Assembly: GCA_963514095.1 (NCBI GenBank)
Contig: OY741273.1
Span: 2,083,501 to 2,147,500, forward strand
Direction of reading: 5' to 3'
Source of the DNA: Eutrigla gurnardus
Lineage: Eukaryota; Chordata; Actinopteri; Perciformes; Triglidae
DNA: 64,000 nucleotides
Made by a program: the position numbers and the translations under genes. The notes below the pieces were generated by a model, which made no database searches, had not been told where the DNA came from, and was given only the letters and a program-made list of their open reading frames with translations. Shown piece by piece: positions 46,347 to 57,823 of this stretch (within the stretch, counting starts at the first letter, position 1; each line of letters starts with the position of its first letter).

Positions 46347-47205
46347 TAGGGATGCAACAGTTGTCAATAAAATATTGAACCGTACGTCATGCACGGTTCA
46401 AGAAGGAGGTATTTTCTGTTTTGCAATACCATTTCGTGTAATTTCACGTTTCCATCCTTGTATTTCTCTCTGAATTGACTATGTCGGAGCTTTAGAGGAG
46501 CACTTGAAGGCAGCATGTGTTACTCCTGCCGAGAAAATCTCCAACGTCCTGGAAGCAGGACGGCTGAGCAGGTAACACCGTCAGTTAAAAACAGTTTCTC
46601 TCGTTGATGCTTCCAACAAGCCGATTCTACCGGTGCAGAAAACACAAGAACACAACAAGTGCAGTGGGACGTTTAATCTAAAGATTTGCAGCCCTTTTCC
46701 CTAGTTGTGAGCTTCCGTCGCCTAATCAAAACGCTCGGTCCACGCTACACTTTTCAGCACTAAGGTCTTCTATAAAACAACAGAAAGGCATCACCGTGGA
46801 ACTAAAGCACAGAGTCGAGCACTGACCCGGATAGTTGGAGCTCTAACAGAGAGTTATCTCACTGTGACGTCTGCTATATGTCGCAGATGAAGAGCAGTAC
46901 TCTGTCCCCTGTATGAACGTCATATACTGAAGTACAGGTATTTTTATTTAAATCGGTGAATTTATGTTTTAAATATTTTGAATTTGTTTTACATATTTAT
47001 TTATTTCATTATACAATACACTTGAATGTGTTTGAATGTAAAAAAAAACTTAGCTTATAAGCAAAATAAAGAAATCATTTTAGAATATATAAAAAGCTAT
47101 TTCTTTTCTCACGCACAAAATGTGTAGCGAAGCAGAACCGAAAGCGTAATCCGAAGAACCGAGGTCGTATTGAAACCGTTGGCCAGCTGGATTGTTGCAT
47201 CCCTA
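46347..47205. mobile_element. non-autonomous hAT element with perfect 8-bp target duplication
   Basis: 859 bp bounded by TAGGGATGCAACA and its complement TGTTGCATCCCTA. It is flanked by direct ATTTACAG at 46339-46346 and 47206-47213. No intact transposase is visible. The same family end occurs at 16747. Confidence 0.9.
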
Positions 47206-47611
47206 ATTTACAGCATTCATTAGCTGTCATGTAAGAGTAGGACATCTTTTGAAACAGCTTTTGGATCAAATTCTCTACACAATGTTTTTATGACTGTAGA
47301 GGACATTCAACAAAGCAAGATCATCAAACAATCATCTAAGAAAAAATATATATACCTCTATCTCCTTTCAGTGACAAGCTGCTCCTCCGAGTCTCTTAGC
47401 TTGTTTATCTTAAATATGTATTTTAACTGTGTAACTGTCAGCAGGTTAAACATGAAATACTAATATCCCTACTGCAAACTCTACTCTGTTTATATCAGGA
47501 AAACACAAGGTTGGACACTTTCAAAGTTATTGGTAGAACTGTAATGGTATTATTCAAGTACTCATACTCGGTAACAGCAAGTACTGAAGTAATGAAACTT
47601 ATGCAATTATA

Positions 47612-47624
47612 TATATATAATATG

Positions 47625-47658
<34 letters not shown>

Positions 47659-47661
47659 TCC
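47612..47661. repeat. (TA)n(CA)n microsatellite
   Basis: Interrupted TA repeats followed by CA repeats, in ubash3b intron 1. A poly(C) run of about 17 follows at 47926-47942. Confidence 0.9.
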
Positions 47662-48855
47662 AGAAACACATCCATAGGTAAGTGTGTTACTCTAACAGGC
47701 TATCATAGTGCTCTCTTTTTGGCCAAAATACAAATGAACTTGCTGAAGTAAGTTCGTGAAGTTGGCTTTTACTTTCTGGCTGCTGTCAGATTTTAATAAA
47801 TGGCCGACTTCAGCTGCATGTATCTGTCTAACTGCAGTAAGCAGCTGTCTACAGTTGCTGACCCAGCAGCAGGTTTCACGTAGACCGGAGGCTGCTCCGA
47901 TTGACAGCTGTCCTCCCTCTGCCCCCCCCCCCCCCCCCCCCCAAACACAACACTCCACCAGCAGTCTCATACAGGTTTGTTCTCTTTAGCTCCGTACTCT
48001 GATGACTTGATTCAGGAACAATAATGTTGAAGTGAAATAATAGCAACAGATGACTAGAAAAGTGCTCAATACTAAATTCAGAGCATAACTAGTGCCTTCA
48101 CACATCAACATGACAATGGCTGAGCCAGCGGCTAGCAGCTAGTGGTGCAAATGCCATCAGTATATATGATCAAAAGAAGTTATTTATCGACAATCTATCT
48201 ACAAAATGTCAGAAATGCTATTCATACACTCAAACCATATAGCAGTAAAAGGGGAAATAGTTTTGTGTGCTTGTCAGCCCAACTGGAAGCCAGGCCCCAG
48301 CGGCTCCCGGGGATCTGCTCCAAGGTGATGGGAACTCCTTCCTCACAAGCCACACTAAAAACACCACCACCACCGTTGGCTCTGGACCCTCATCGTCTCT
48401 TGAGGAGTACCAAGTTCTGCCCTCTGGGAGGCACTTCAAAGTGCAAGGCTGCTGGAAGAATGAAGTCCTTTGCACACTAAGTTGGTTTTTCACACGTGTG
48501 GGTTTTTTTATCTGTCATCCGATAATATGTGTTACGCACAAAAACCTTGCACACTGAGTCCGATGCGTTTTTTAATATATATTTGTTAAAACGTATATTG
48601 TTGTTAAAATGAAAATATATTGTTGTTAAAATGAAAATAAATGGAGTCATCCAGCAGTAAGGGGGATTTTGTGATCGCTTAATTCTTGGAGAAATAAACA
48701 GAAGGGAGCTGCACAAGTATCCTGATCGGGTCCAGGTGGACTTCAGGATGTCGGTGGTCCAGTTTGCAGCACTACTGGGACCGCACATCAGAAAGAAGAC
48801 CACCGATCTCCATGCTCCATGGAGCCTTAGTCAATGAGCTCGTCTGTTTACTAAG

Positions 48856-50145
48856 GCTGGGTAAACGATTATTTTTAAAACGATTAATCGGCCAATTATT
48901 TTATTGATTAGTCGACTAATCTAACGACTAATTGGACGATTAGTCTAACGAGTATGTTTCTGTTGTTCTATTAATAGAAACCATAATGTATCAATACCAG
49001 AAAATTCTTAATAATATAGTTTATTAAACGACACTGTTTTGCACAGAAAAATAAAAAATATAGAATAAAATTATACAAAATAAAAAGGCCAGCCTGTTTA
49101 CTCTTACAGCCCAACAAAAATCTCTACTGTACAAAATTACAAAATATAAAAAAATACAGTGCAAAAACAAACACTGTACAGTACAGAAATTCCTGGGTTA
49201 TTTAACACAATATAACAGTCCCAACATAGAACCTGATGCAAAATGAAACTGACTCTCTATCTAAAAGCCCGTAGAGTACTCTATCTAAACAGTGAAAATG
49301 TTTGGTAGTGCAACGCATATGAGCCCTATCACACTTGTGGTGCTCATTTTAATGTTTTCAATGCTCATAAAAATATTAATTAATTCATGACCAGCTTACG
49401 TGCAGCGCTGGCCTGGACATTGCTTGGCTCCGTTAGTTGACATTAGCGAACTAGCCTAGTGAATCTTCATGATACACTATAAGCTGGCTAACGTTAGTCT
49501 AATGTTGTGTTTGACTCGTAAACGACCACAACATGAGTTAGCTCTCTGTGCAGTTTGTTCGCGCCGGGTTAGTAGCGGCTAGATAGCTGTGTTCTGCAGC
49601 CGTAAGCTAGCTACCATTCCAGCCAACATTAAATACTAACAATGTTAACTAACACACAGCTCTCTAGCCGCGAGTAGCTAGCTAACATTAACTACTAACC
49701 AAACAAGCACGAACAAACTGCACGGAGAGCTAAGATAGTTAGCTAGCACACAACTCAAGCTGCACAACGCACTACACAAAGGTGAAATTAGTTTAGCCAA
49801 AGTTAGAACTCCACGAGAGACAAGGGGGTGCCTCCGCTGTGAGTGAGTCTACGGGTAGAATTCAGTGAGAACGCGAGGGGCGAGTGTGGTATGCCAACTC
49901 CATTGGCAAAGACTGCAAATAACGACGCCTTTGCATTTGGGACTAAAATGAACGTATTCCCATACTTTTGATGCCCTAGGGTGAGCTGTTTTTGGTCTTT
50001 TTGCAGGGCTTTGTTGGCAATCTTGTGAGGAGGATGCAGTTTCAGTCTCCATTCTGCAAAGTGCGATTGCAAACTGTTTGTTTTGGGTGACCCACGTGTG
50101 CGTGGCAACGCGTCGATGACAAAATATGACGTTGACGATATGCTA
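48856..50145 (-). mobile_element. hAT transposon remnant with BED zinc finger
   Basis: The left border reads GGCTGGGTAAACGATTATTT followed by AACGATTAATCG repeats, typical of fish hAT ends. On the minus strand, a frame at 50052-49849 reads METETASSSQ, then SKVWEYVHF and CKGVVICSLC. This is the beginning of a BED zinc finger as found at the N-terminus of hAT/ZBED transposases. It is truncated after the first cysteine pair. The right border near 50145 is uncertain. No catalytic part is seen between the two. Confidence 0.5.
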
Positions 50146-51155
50146 CAGGCCTACTGTTGACATTCTGGATGTTTGTAGCTCTACAGTGGCTCTGAGTGGT
50201 CAAACGCTTTGTGACGGATGCGAAATACACAGAAAATGAAACCTGTTCATAAAACGGATGAAAGTTTCAGAGTCCCTGTGCAAACATGATGGCCCGTTTC
50301 CTATTTTCTGGCAGAGTCAAAGTGATCAAAGGTGTGAAGTCATGAAGAGCAGACAGTCCTGCTATGTTAGACATACGAGACAGAGAGTTGTCAATCATAA
50401 TTCATCAACACATATCACCACCGGTATGTATCCGGGTCCGGCCTAACTAGGCCTCGGACTAGTTACGCCTGTTTTATCATTTTGTTGACTGACATGCATT
50501 GAAATAATTTTGAACTGCTTAATAGCTTTTGTCTTTTCTGTTGTTTTCAATTTGTCTATTTTGGGCTTGTCTGTCAATTATTTACAGACAGAATGAGTCC
50601 TGCTCAATGAAAGAGAGTCCAACATACCCAGGTATCTTTAAGTTATTTAGCTCAACTAACAACAACAACTGTGACTGTACTAAGTGCTCCTATGAAGGTG
50701 CTTATCCACTCAGTAAACCAACTCAGGTTTCTCAGTCTGGCTGTGGAGCGCTCTCACAAGAAAGAGGTGGAGTTTGCAGCATCTGTCCATTCATATTTTA
50801 TAAACGAGGAGCAAACTATAATATTGGATAAATATGAAGGCATTAAGCACATAATCACAGTAGGTTTGTCCAAAAAAAATCAGTACTCAGGAAATAATCG
50901 ATACTAAAAGTTCACACAATGGCAACCTCCTCCATCCCCCCACGAACCAAACTCCGGACCATAGGAGACCACGCCTTCTGTTCTGCTGCCCCTCGTCTGT
51001 GGAGCTCCACAGACAGTCGAAGCCTTCAAAAAGGCCCAAAGACTTTTCTTTTTTAAAAGCTGTGTTTATGCTTGTTTTATTTTATGCTCCTGCTTTTAAT
51101 CTGTAGCTGTCTGTGATATGTAACAAATGAAAAGTGCGTTAAAATGTATTATTAT

Positions 51156-51359
51156 TTGGACGACTGGTGGCGCAGTGGCTAGGGCATAGGGCAGCCGCCC
51201 CCTGCACAGAGGCTCAACGTCCTCAACGCGGTGGTCCCGGGTTTGACTCCCGGCCCGCGATCAGCTTCCCGCATGTCTTCTCCCTGTTTCCACACTGTCT
51301 GAATAAAATAATTTAAAAAAAGGCGTGAACGGAGCTCTAGCCAAAAAAAAATAAATCTC
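51156..51359 (+). mobile_element. tRNA-derived SINE with perfect 15-bp target duplication
   Basis: 204 bp flanked by direct AAAATGTATTATTAT (51141-51155 and 51360-51374). Box A-like TGGTGGCGCAGTGGCTAGGG is near 51166 and box B-like GGGTTTGACTCCC near 51239. The body has TCTTCTCCCTGTTTCCAC and the end is A-rich. The intact duplication points to a fairly recent insertion. Confidence 0.9.
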
Positions 51360-51894
51360 AAAATGTATTATTATAATTATAAAAGTTAGTGAGTATTTTC
51401 CTTGGTATCATTATTTAGCTGCTGGTAATAAAACACTGACTGTGTGAATGTGCCAATGAATAGACTGTTAATGGCACTGCTCATGGAGAGCACCATAGAG
51501 CTGACTATCATTACATTGTGTATTATATAAATGAATGTGTTACTTGTTGTTGTTGTTACTAGATGTTTTCTAATAGAACAGAAGATACTTTATTAGTCCC
51601 CTTGGGGAAATTATTGCATGTAGGACAAAGTTTGCCTCAATTTTTCAGCTGCAACCGTGGCGCCTTGGAGCAAATAAAAAATAGCATACATATAAAAACA
51701 TAATTTGACGCAGTATGACAGTTTCCTTCAGTCTTCTAATCACCACCGCATCATAAAAGCAGAAAATGCAGAGTGATGCACTACAGGAGAGAATGACATT
51801 GCTAATACTGCAGCTAAAATAATAAGGCTTAATTATTCTCATACACGCCTCAATGCATATAGGCAACATTTTAATTTAATATAATCCACACATG

Positions 51895-53400
51895 TACAGT
51901 ATATTGCCAAAAGTATTCGCTCACCTGCCTTGACCCGCATATGAAATTAAGTGACATCCCATTCTTAAAGCTCTAGTCTACGATTTTTCACTTCTGCCAA
52001 ACTTTAGCTAATAGTAGCCATCCGGTCCGCATGGCTACTATTGGCTAAATGTTCCGATCCAATCCTCGCTCTCTCTCCTGCTCCTGCTCACGTCTCACTT
52101 CCGCGTTTGAAACTAGGTGCGGACAAGACGCTTGTTGCCCTGAGCAGTTCAGGTATGGAGCAGGGCTCTCACGTGAGTTCGGAGTGAGATTTTGACTGAG
52201 GCTGCAGCGTCAGCGGGGAGGGGAGGAGGGGGGTTGGGGGGGATTGTGGTGAGCGATCGCCGAGCAGTTTGGGGTCGGGGACGTTCTGCAGTCGGGGTGA
52301 AAGAGAAATCCGACCGGCACCCGCTGCATTTACACCGATAATGTTTCATCATTCATGGCCGTAATAAACACTATTACTGCTTTGTACATGTTGTGGAAGT
52401 CCCGGACACACCGGGAAACTAAACGGCGTCCTGCCTGAGTTCATAAGCGGAGGGGATGTTCCCATTCATTGTCTATGTAAGAAGCCGCGTAATGCCGTCG
52501 CGGAGTGGCGAGTTTCCAGAGATGGGGCCGCCGCCGCAAGCTCTCGATAATCTTTTAAACTGACCGTTGTCAATCTAAAATAAAGACAGATTCAGCAACT
52601 GCATAGCTTATTTCTCACCTAAAATGTTTTCAGAAACACATTTCGGTGAACTATTTTTGTAAAATAAGGTGGGAGGCTGCGAGGGGAGAACGATAGAGCT
52701 CGGAGGAGCACAGAGGGGAGGGGTCTGTGTGTGTGTGCGGGGGGGGGGGGGGGGATGCTTTTTTCAAACCTTTCAAATCGTAGACTAGCGCTTTCCACAA
52801 GGTTTAGTGTGTTTATGGGACTTTTTGACCATTCTTCCAGAAGCGTATTTGTGAGGTCACACACTGATGTTGGAGGGAAGGCCTGGCTCTCAGTCTCCAC
52901 TCTTATTCATCCCAAAGGTGTTCTATCTGGTTGAGGTTAGGACTCTGTGCAGGCCAGTCAAGTTCATCCACACCAAACTCTCTCCTCCATGTCTTTATGG
53001 ACCTTGCTTTGTGCACTGGTGCACAGTCATGTTGGAACATGAAGGGGTCATCCCCAAACTGTTCCACAAAGTTGGGAACATGGAATTGTTCAACATCTCT
53101 TGGTATGCTGAAGCATTCAGAGTTCCTTTCACTGGAACTGAGGGGCCAAGCCCAGCTCCTGAAAAACACCCCCACACCATGATCCCCCTCCACCAAACTT
53201 TACACGTGGCACAATGCAGTCAGACAAATACCGTTGTCCTGGAAACCGCCAAACCCAGACTCGTCCATCAGATTACCAGATGGAGAAGTGTGATTGGTCA
53301 ATCCAGAGAACGTCTCCACTGCTCTAGAGTCCAGTGGCGGCGAGGTTTACACCACTGCATCCCACGCTTTGCATTGCACTTGCTGATGTATGGCTTGGCT
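51895..53400 (-). mobile_element. Tc1/mariner copy on minus strand, split by a MITE
   Basis: TACAGTATATTGCCAAAAGT at 51895 is the terminal repeat shared with 16578. After the MITE (51969-52794), transposase sequence resumes. On the minus strand one frame (53196-52903) reads [17 protein letters not shown] and [19 protein letters not shown], close to the copy at 15540. Similarity stops near 53400. Both copies lack the same distal end, so they may derive from an already truncated source, or similarity is simply lost. Confidence 0.85.
51969..52794 (-). mobile_element. TTAA-flanked MITE, copy B, nested in Tc1
   Basis: The inverted ends AGCTCTAGTCTACGATTT and the complement of AGCGCTAGTCTACGATTT match at 17 of 18. 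TTAA lies on the left (51965-51968). On the right the Tc1 sequence resumes at CTTTCCACAAGG, skipping about 65 bp present in the other Tc1 copy, so the right target copy is lost. It contains a G-run of about 15 (52740-52754). Confidence 0.8.
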
Positions 53401-55300
53401 CCGTCTCGTACATCCTGACTATACGTGTCACGTTGACCACGCCAGGTTACACACGTCATCATTGGTTACAACTCTCGTCAATGATTTCTCTCCTTGCTAC
53501 AACAAGTAAACAATCCTGCCCAAGCAAACGTCACACCAGATGAATGGAGAGGTTTTCATTCCTCACACTACCGAGGCCGACTAGTATTTCAGTGCTGGTG
53601 TTTCTCCGTGCCTCGTATGATAATAGAACATCACAAACAGAGTTGTTCAGGGCTTGACTGATTAAAGCCTTGTATTCATGTTGCCTTTGGTTCCCCTCCA
53701 GCTGACTGACACAAGGCCTGTTTCTAACATTCTTTCTCATGTGCAGCCCCTCACATTTCAGATATCATAAGACTAATGCGTCTTCTGTGCTCAGTAATAG
53801 CAGAACCTCACTGTGTCTCACACCAAACATTAAAGAAAACCCCCGTTTGTGTAAGTTTGCCTCATTGGCAATTTGTCCTAAGCATGCCACGGTAGCCATG
53901 TACGGAAGCGTATTGCTGCCAGAAACATAAAAACTGATCCGTATCACGTTATGATGTAACAACAGACAGACCGAGGTAATCAACCACTGAACCCAGTAGT
54001 AGTGACAGTCCAACACGGTGGAGCACAGAGTGCTCGATCCGATCGACCACACTTATCACAATATCATCCATTGTGCTCAATAACAGCAGAATCTGTCCGT
54101 GTCTCAGCCCAAGCATGTAATAGAACATCATCAAAGTGTGTACATGAGCCATATTCCTCAAGCCGTTCACCACACTCTGTTTCATACATGAGTTTCACGT
54201 TATTTCCTGATCCGTATCACATTATAACGTAATAGTGATGAGTTTTTTTTGCTGGTGTGGCAGTAATACGCTTCCGTAGCCATGTCTTCTCTTTAGGCGT
54301 CTTTTTACAAACCGTTGACCTTCCTCTTTTAAAGCTTATGTTATTAGTATGTATTTGTTCACTTACTACTAACAAATGTAGAGTCCAGAAAAGGACATGC
54401 TATGAGATCTTTGATAGCAATGGAGGCTTTTCCACCGTGACGGTCATCATAGTGTTACATGTCAGGGCTCAGTCCTTACCCAAAATCCTGGTTCTGTGAC
54501 ATTGTAGAAAGACACTGAGGTGAACTTCAGCAGGGTCCGTGTTTTCTTCTGCTTCGTAGCATCAAAGCTCTACTGCTTCACTTTGTTGGACTCATTCCTC
54601 CTTTCTTCTTGTGCAGGTTTTTACGTGGACTTTACTCAGTTTGTCTCACCTATCTGTGTTTGGACTTAGATCTGGCCTGATGCGGACTTTGGTCTTGACC
54701 GTTTCTCATATAATTTCCTTTGATCTCAGAGTTCAAATTCATTCAGTGCGCTACTTTGTGAATCCCAGTTTTACCACAAAATTTGTGCTCCTGTCACATT
54801 TCAAATGTTTCTCTGTGATTGAAGTCCTATCATAGTCTTGATTTGTCTTGGACCTGTTCTTGAGCCACTGAACTGATCTCAAGTTGTGTGGGACTTCAGC
54901 CCTGACATGGTTGTACGGCATATGGTTTTAAAATATGTCTCAATACATATTTTCTCTTGGAAAATGATAGATCTGGGTGTGATATGCTGGATATGATGCC
55001 GTTTATTGAATATTTATTGTAGAATTGTTGGACGCTAGTTGGTCAAAGGAAGGCATTATGACGTTTAACATCCTGACATTCATTCATTCATTTTTAGCCT
55101 GAACATAGCAGCATAAAAATATCAATATCACCCATCAAACCATCATTATTCAGACTTGTTACCTTGCTCATCAACAGACTGCATAAAGCAGACAGCTGCC
55201 TGATGGGCAGAGAGACCTGCAACAACGGTGAAGACTGGTTTGGGTTTCTGCTATGCATGGTTAGACATACATGATTCTTCTGCCGCTATCAGAGAGTCTC
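53401..55300. other. intronic DNA of ubash3b, unassigned
   Basis: No exon or named element is recognised. Partly similar segments occur twice in opposite orientation: a GCTGCCAGAAACAT/GTATCACGTTAT neighbourhood near 53915-53950, and CGTATCACATTATAACG near 54212 with TACGCTTCCGTAGCCATG near 54268. This suggests a decayed inverted-repeat element of about 0.4 kb. Confidence 0.35.
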
Positions 55301-55459
55301 TCTCTCTCACACACACACACATACGCACACACAACTAATCTGTGAACACAGTTGCTGTTTTTATTTTGGTTTTATAAAGGAGGGCACTACGTGGTTGAAA
55401 GGATCAGCAACTAAAGTAGATTTGATGGAGCATTTAATTGCGTGCCCAATTTGATGTGG

Positions 55460-55462
<3 letters not shown>

Positions 55463-55490
<28 letters not shown>

Positions 55491-56020
55491 CTGTGTGTGT
55501 GTGTGCGTGTCTGTGTGTGTGTGTGCGTGTCTGTGTGTGTTGTGTGTCTGTGTGTGTGTGCGTGTCTGTGTGTGTGTGCGTGTCTGTGTGTGTGTGCGTG
55601 TCTGTGTGTGTGTGTGTGTGCGTGTCTGTGTGCGTGTCTGTGTGTGTGTGCGTGTCTGTGTGTGTGTGTGCGTGTCTGTGTGTGTGTGTGCGTGTCTGTG
55701 TGTGTTGTGTGTCTGTGTGTGTGTGCGTGTCTGTGTGTGTGTGTGTGTGTGCGTGTCTGTGTGTGTGTGCGTGTCTGTGTGTGTGTGCGTGTCTGTGTGT
55801 GTGTGTGTGTGCGTGTCTGTGTCTGTGTGTGTGTGCGTGTCTGTGTGTGTGTGCGTGTCTGTGTGTGTGTGTGTGTGCGTGTCTGTGTGTGTGTGCGTGT
55901 CTGTGTCTGTGTGTGTGTGCGTGTCTGTGTCTGTGTGTGTGTGCGTGTCTGTGTGTGTGTGTGTGTGTGCGTGTCTGTGTGTGTTGTGTGTGTGCGTGTC
56001 TGTGTGTGTGTGTGTGTTTT
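55463..56020. repeat. compound TG array with CGTGTC/TGTGTT variants
   Basis: About 560 bp of TG dinucleotides regularly broken by GCGTGTCTG, spaced 18-26 bp apart, plus three TGTTGTGTG variants. Long frames on both strands (poly CV, poly HT) are repeat artefacts. Confidence 0.97.
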
Positions 56021-56595
56021 CGGTGATGTCTGAGCCATCTGTGCCTGTAGTACCTTTGCCAGCAGTGACTGGAGACCCGGCAGGAGGCTCCTCCATCTTG
56101 GAGCGGCTTCCTGCTCTCCAGTAATCCTGCTCAAATGATTGAGGGGGAAAATAGATTTGATGAGACAATTAATTACAGGCCAGATTGGATGTGGATATGT
56201 TGGTGTTGAGGAGCATTTATCACTACTGTGTATTCACTTACTGTATGGCAGTATAGACATGGGACAACATGCAAATGTAATATCATGATTATCCTGCCAA
56301 AAATTATAATAAAATATTATTATTACATATTTTTATAATTAAAGGTTGTATCAGCGATTCTGGTTGCCCTCACTTCCGTTGCGAGATCCAAAACAAACAG
56401 AGCTAGCTAGCCCCTCCCTCCCGTGTTTTGAAAATGATCATGGACGCGCATTTTCGTGAGCGTGCCACCCACCCCTTGTCTGTGATTGGTTGGAACACTG
56501 TTTATTTTGCTTTTGAGGTGTTGGTAGTACCATTTGTTTTTGTGTGCGATCTCGGAGCCTAGGCTGCCTAAAGAGACGCGTTCTTTTGATGGCCA

Positions 56596-57728
56596 GGGGT
56601 CCGTTTCACAAAGCAGGTTTAGTGAAAACCTTGAGTTAGTTAACCCTGAGATGAGGGAAACTCTGTTTTTTTTCGGTTTCACAAAGCCAGTTCAGCATAA
56701 ATCTGAGTCAGTTACCCGGGTAACATACTCCGTGAACCTAACCTGCTCGCTGGCAGGTTAGGTTCAACAAACCCTGAGTTTCTCCTACATGTCTCCGCCT
56801 TTTTCCGGAATCTGAACCAACTCTAGAAAAATGTGCCGTCCTTTCATATTCAACCTAATTGATATGGAAATAAAAGTGATTCTAGCAGCTTTGCGTCGGG
56901 AGAGGATTTTGATTACCTTTCCTTCCAATCACATTAGATATTATCTAAACAATATTCTCCAACATTTTCAACATTTCATATCGCGGACATAATCCGCAAC
57001 CAGATTCTTTGCGGAGGTAGTGTTTTTGCGAACGGGAGATTTATGAAATGTTTAAGTACATTTCTGTGTAGACATACCTGCTTATATTTACTGTTTAATA
57101 TGTGAAATATGATTAAAATCTTATGCCTTAGTCAACGTATTTGCGCAATATTCTTATGCTTAATTTTCAACTGACGCCACTTTCTTTCTGTGCCTGGGGG
57201 GATTACACCTTTATGAAAATGATAATTCATTCAGTGCGTTACTTTGTGAACTACGGGAGTTGAACCCTTGTCGCCTGCACCGTGGGTTGCTAACCATTAC
57301 ACCACAGTGTCGCTGTGCAAGCCTGAAAATAAAGACTTATTACCTTTAGATCAATAGACTGTTTCATTCAGTTATACACATTAGATCAGGCTGTAATTGT
57401 CTGCCACGCCAACTATCGCTACTTTGCTGCAGTTACGTCGCTCCGCTTTCTCAGGATGAGCTCGTTTTCTACATAAACACTCAGTAATATCTAATGACGC
57501 TCTCCCCGTTGCCATGGTGAATCGTAGTATCGGAGCTCCATTGATGATGGCTTTGTAGAGTCGGCAGGCACGCGCGTAACTCAGAGTTTACATACTCAGA
57601 GTTGACTGAACTAATTCAAAACCGCTGTTCTGAAACTGAAAACTCAGAGTTGCCCATCTTAGAGTTGGTCAACTCAGAGTTCAGGGTTAAGTTCAGAGTT
57701 TGTTGAACCTGCTTTGTGAAACGGGCCC
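56596..57728. mobile_element. nested DNA element, Harbinger/ISL2EU-like ends
   Basis: The ends GGGGTCCGTTTCACAAAGCA and the complement of GGGGCCCGTTTCACAAAGCA differ at one position. Subterminal repeats of the CTCAGAGTT/AACCCTGAG kind are present on both sides. No clear target duplication is visible. No transposase frame is intact. It includes a tRNA-like stretch on the minus strand (57243-57318). The superfamily name is inferred from the terminal sequence only. Confidence 0.65.
57243..57318 (-). repeat. tRNA-like sequence, probably not a functional tRNA
   Basis: On the minus strand TGGTGTAATGGTTAGCA resembles box A and GGGTTCAACTCCCG resembles a T arm with box B. The spacing fits a tRNA, but the outer ends do not pair as an acceptor stem. 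It is likely a tRNA-derived fragment captured within the DNA element. Confidence 0.45.
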
Positions 57729-57823
57729 CAGCTTATGGGGCGGGCAGCTAGCGGATCGTGAGGTAAAAACAGATAAATGTGATCATTTATGTTTCGGCCC
57801 AGAATCGCTGATACTACCTTTAA

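Larger units (their letters stand above)
56343..57819. mobile_element. TTAA-flanked MITE carrying a nested element
   Basis: Inverted ends AGGTTGTATCAGCGATTCTGG and the complement of AGGTAGTATCAGCGATTCTGG differ at one position. TTAA flanks are at 56339-56342 and 57820-57823. Without the nested element (56596-57728) it would be about 344 bp. No coding content. Confidence 0.8.

Noticed and set aside
55361..56168. Long poly-(Cys-Val) and poly-(His-Thr) frames
   Set aside because: Artefacts of the TG/CA array, open on both strands. The same applies to 14240-14538 and 27390-27966.
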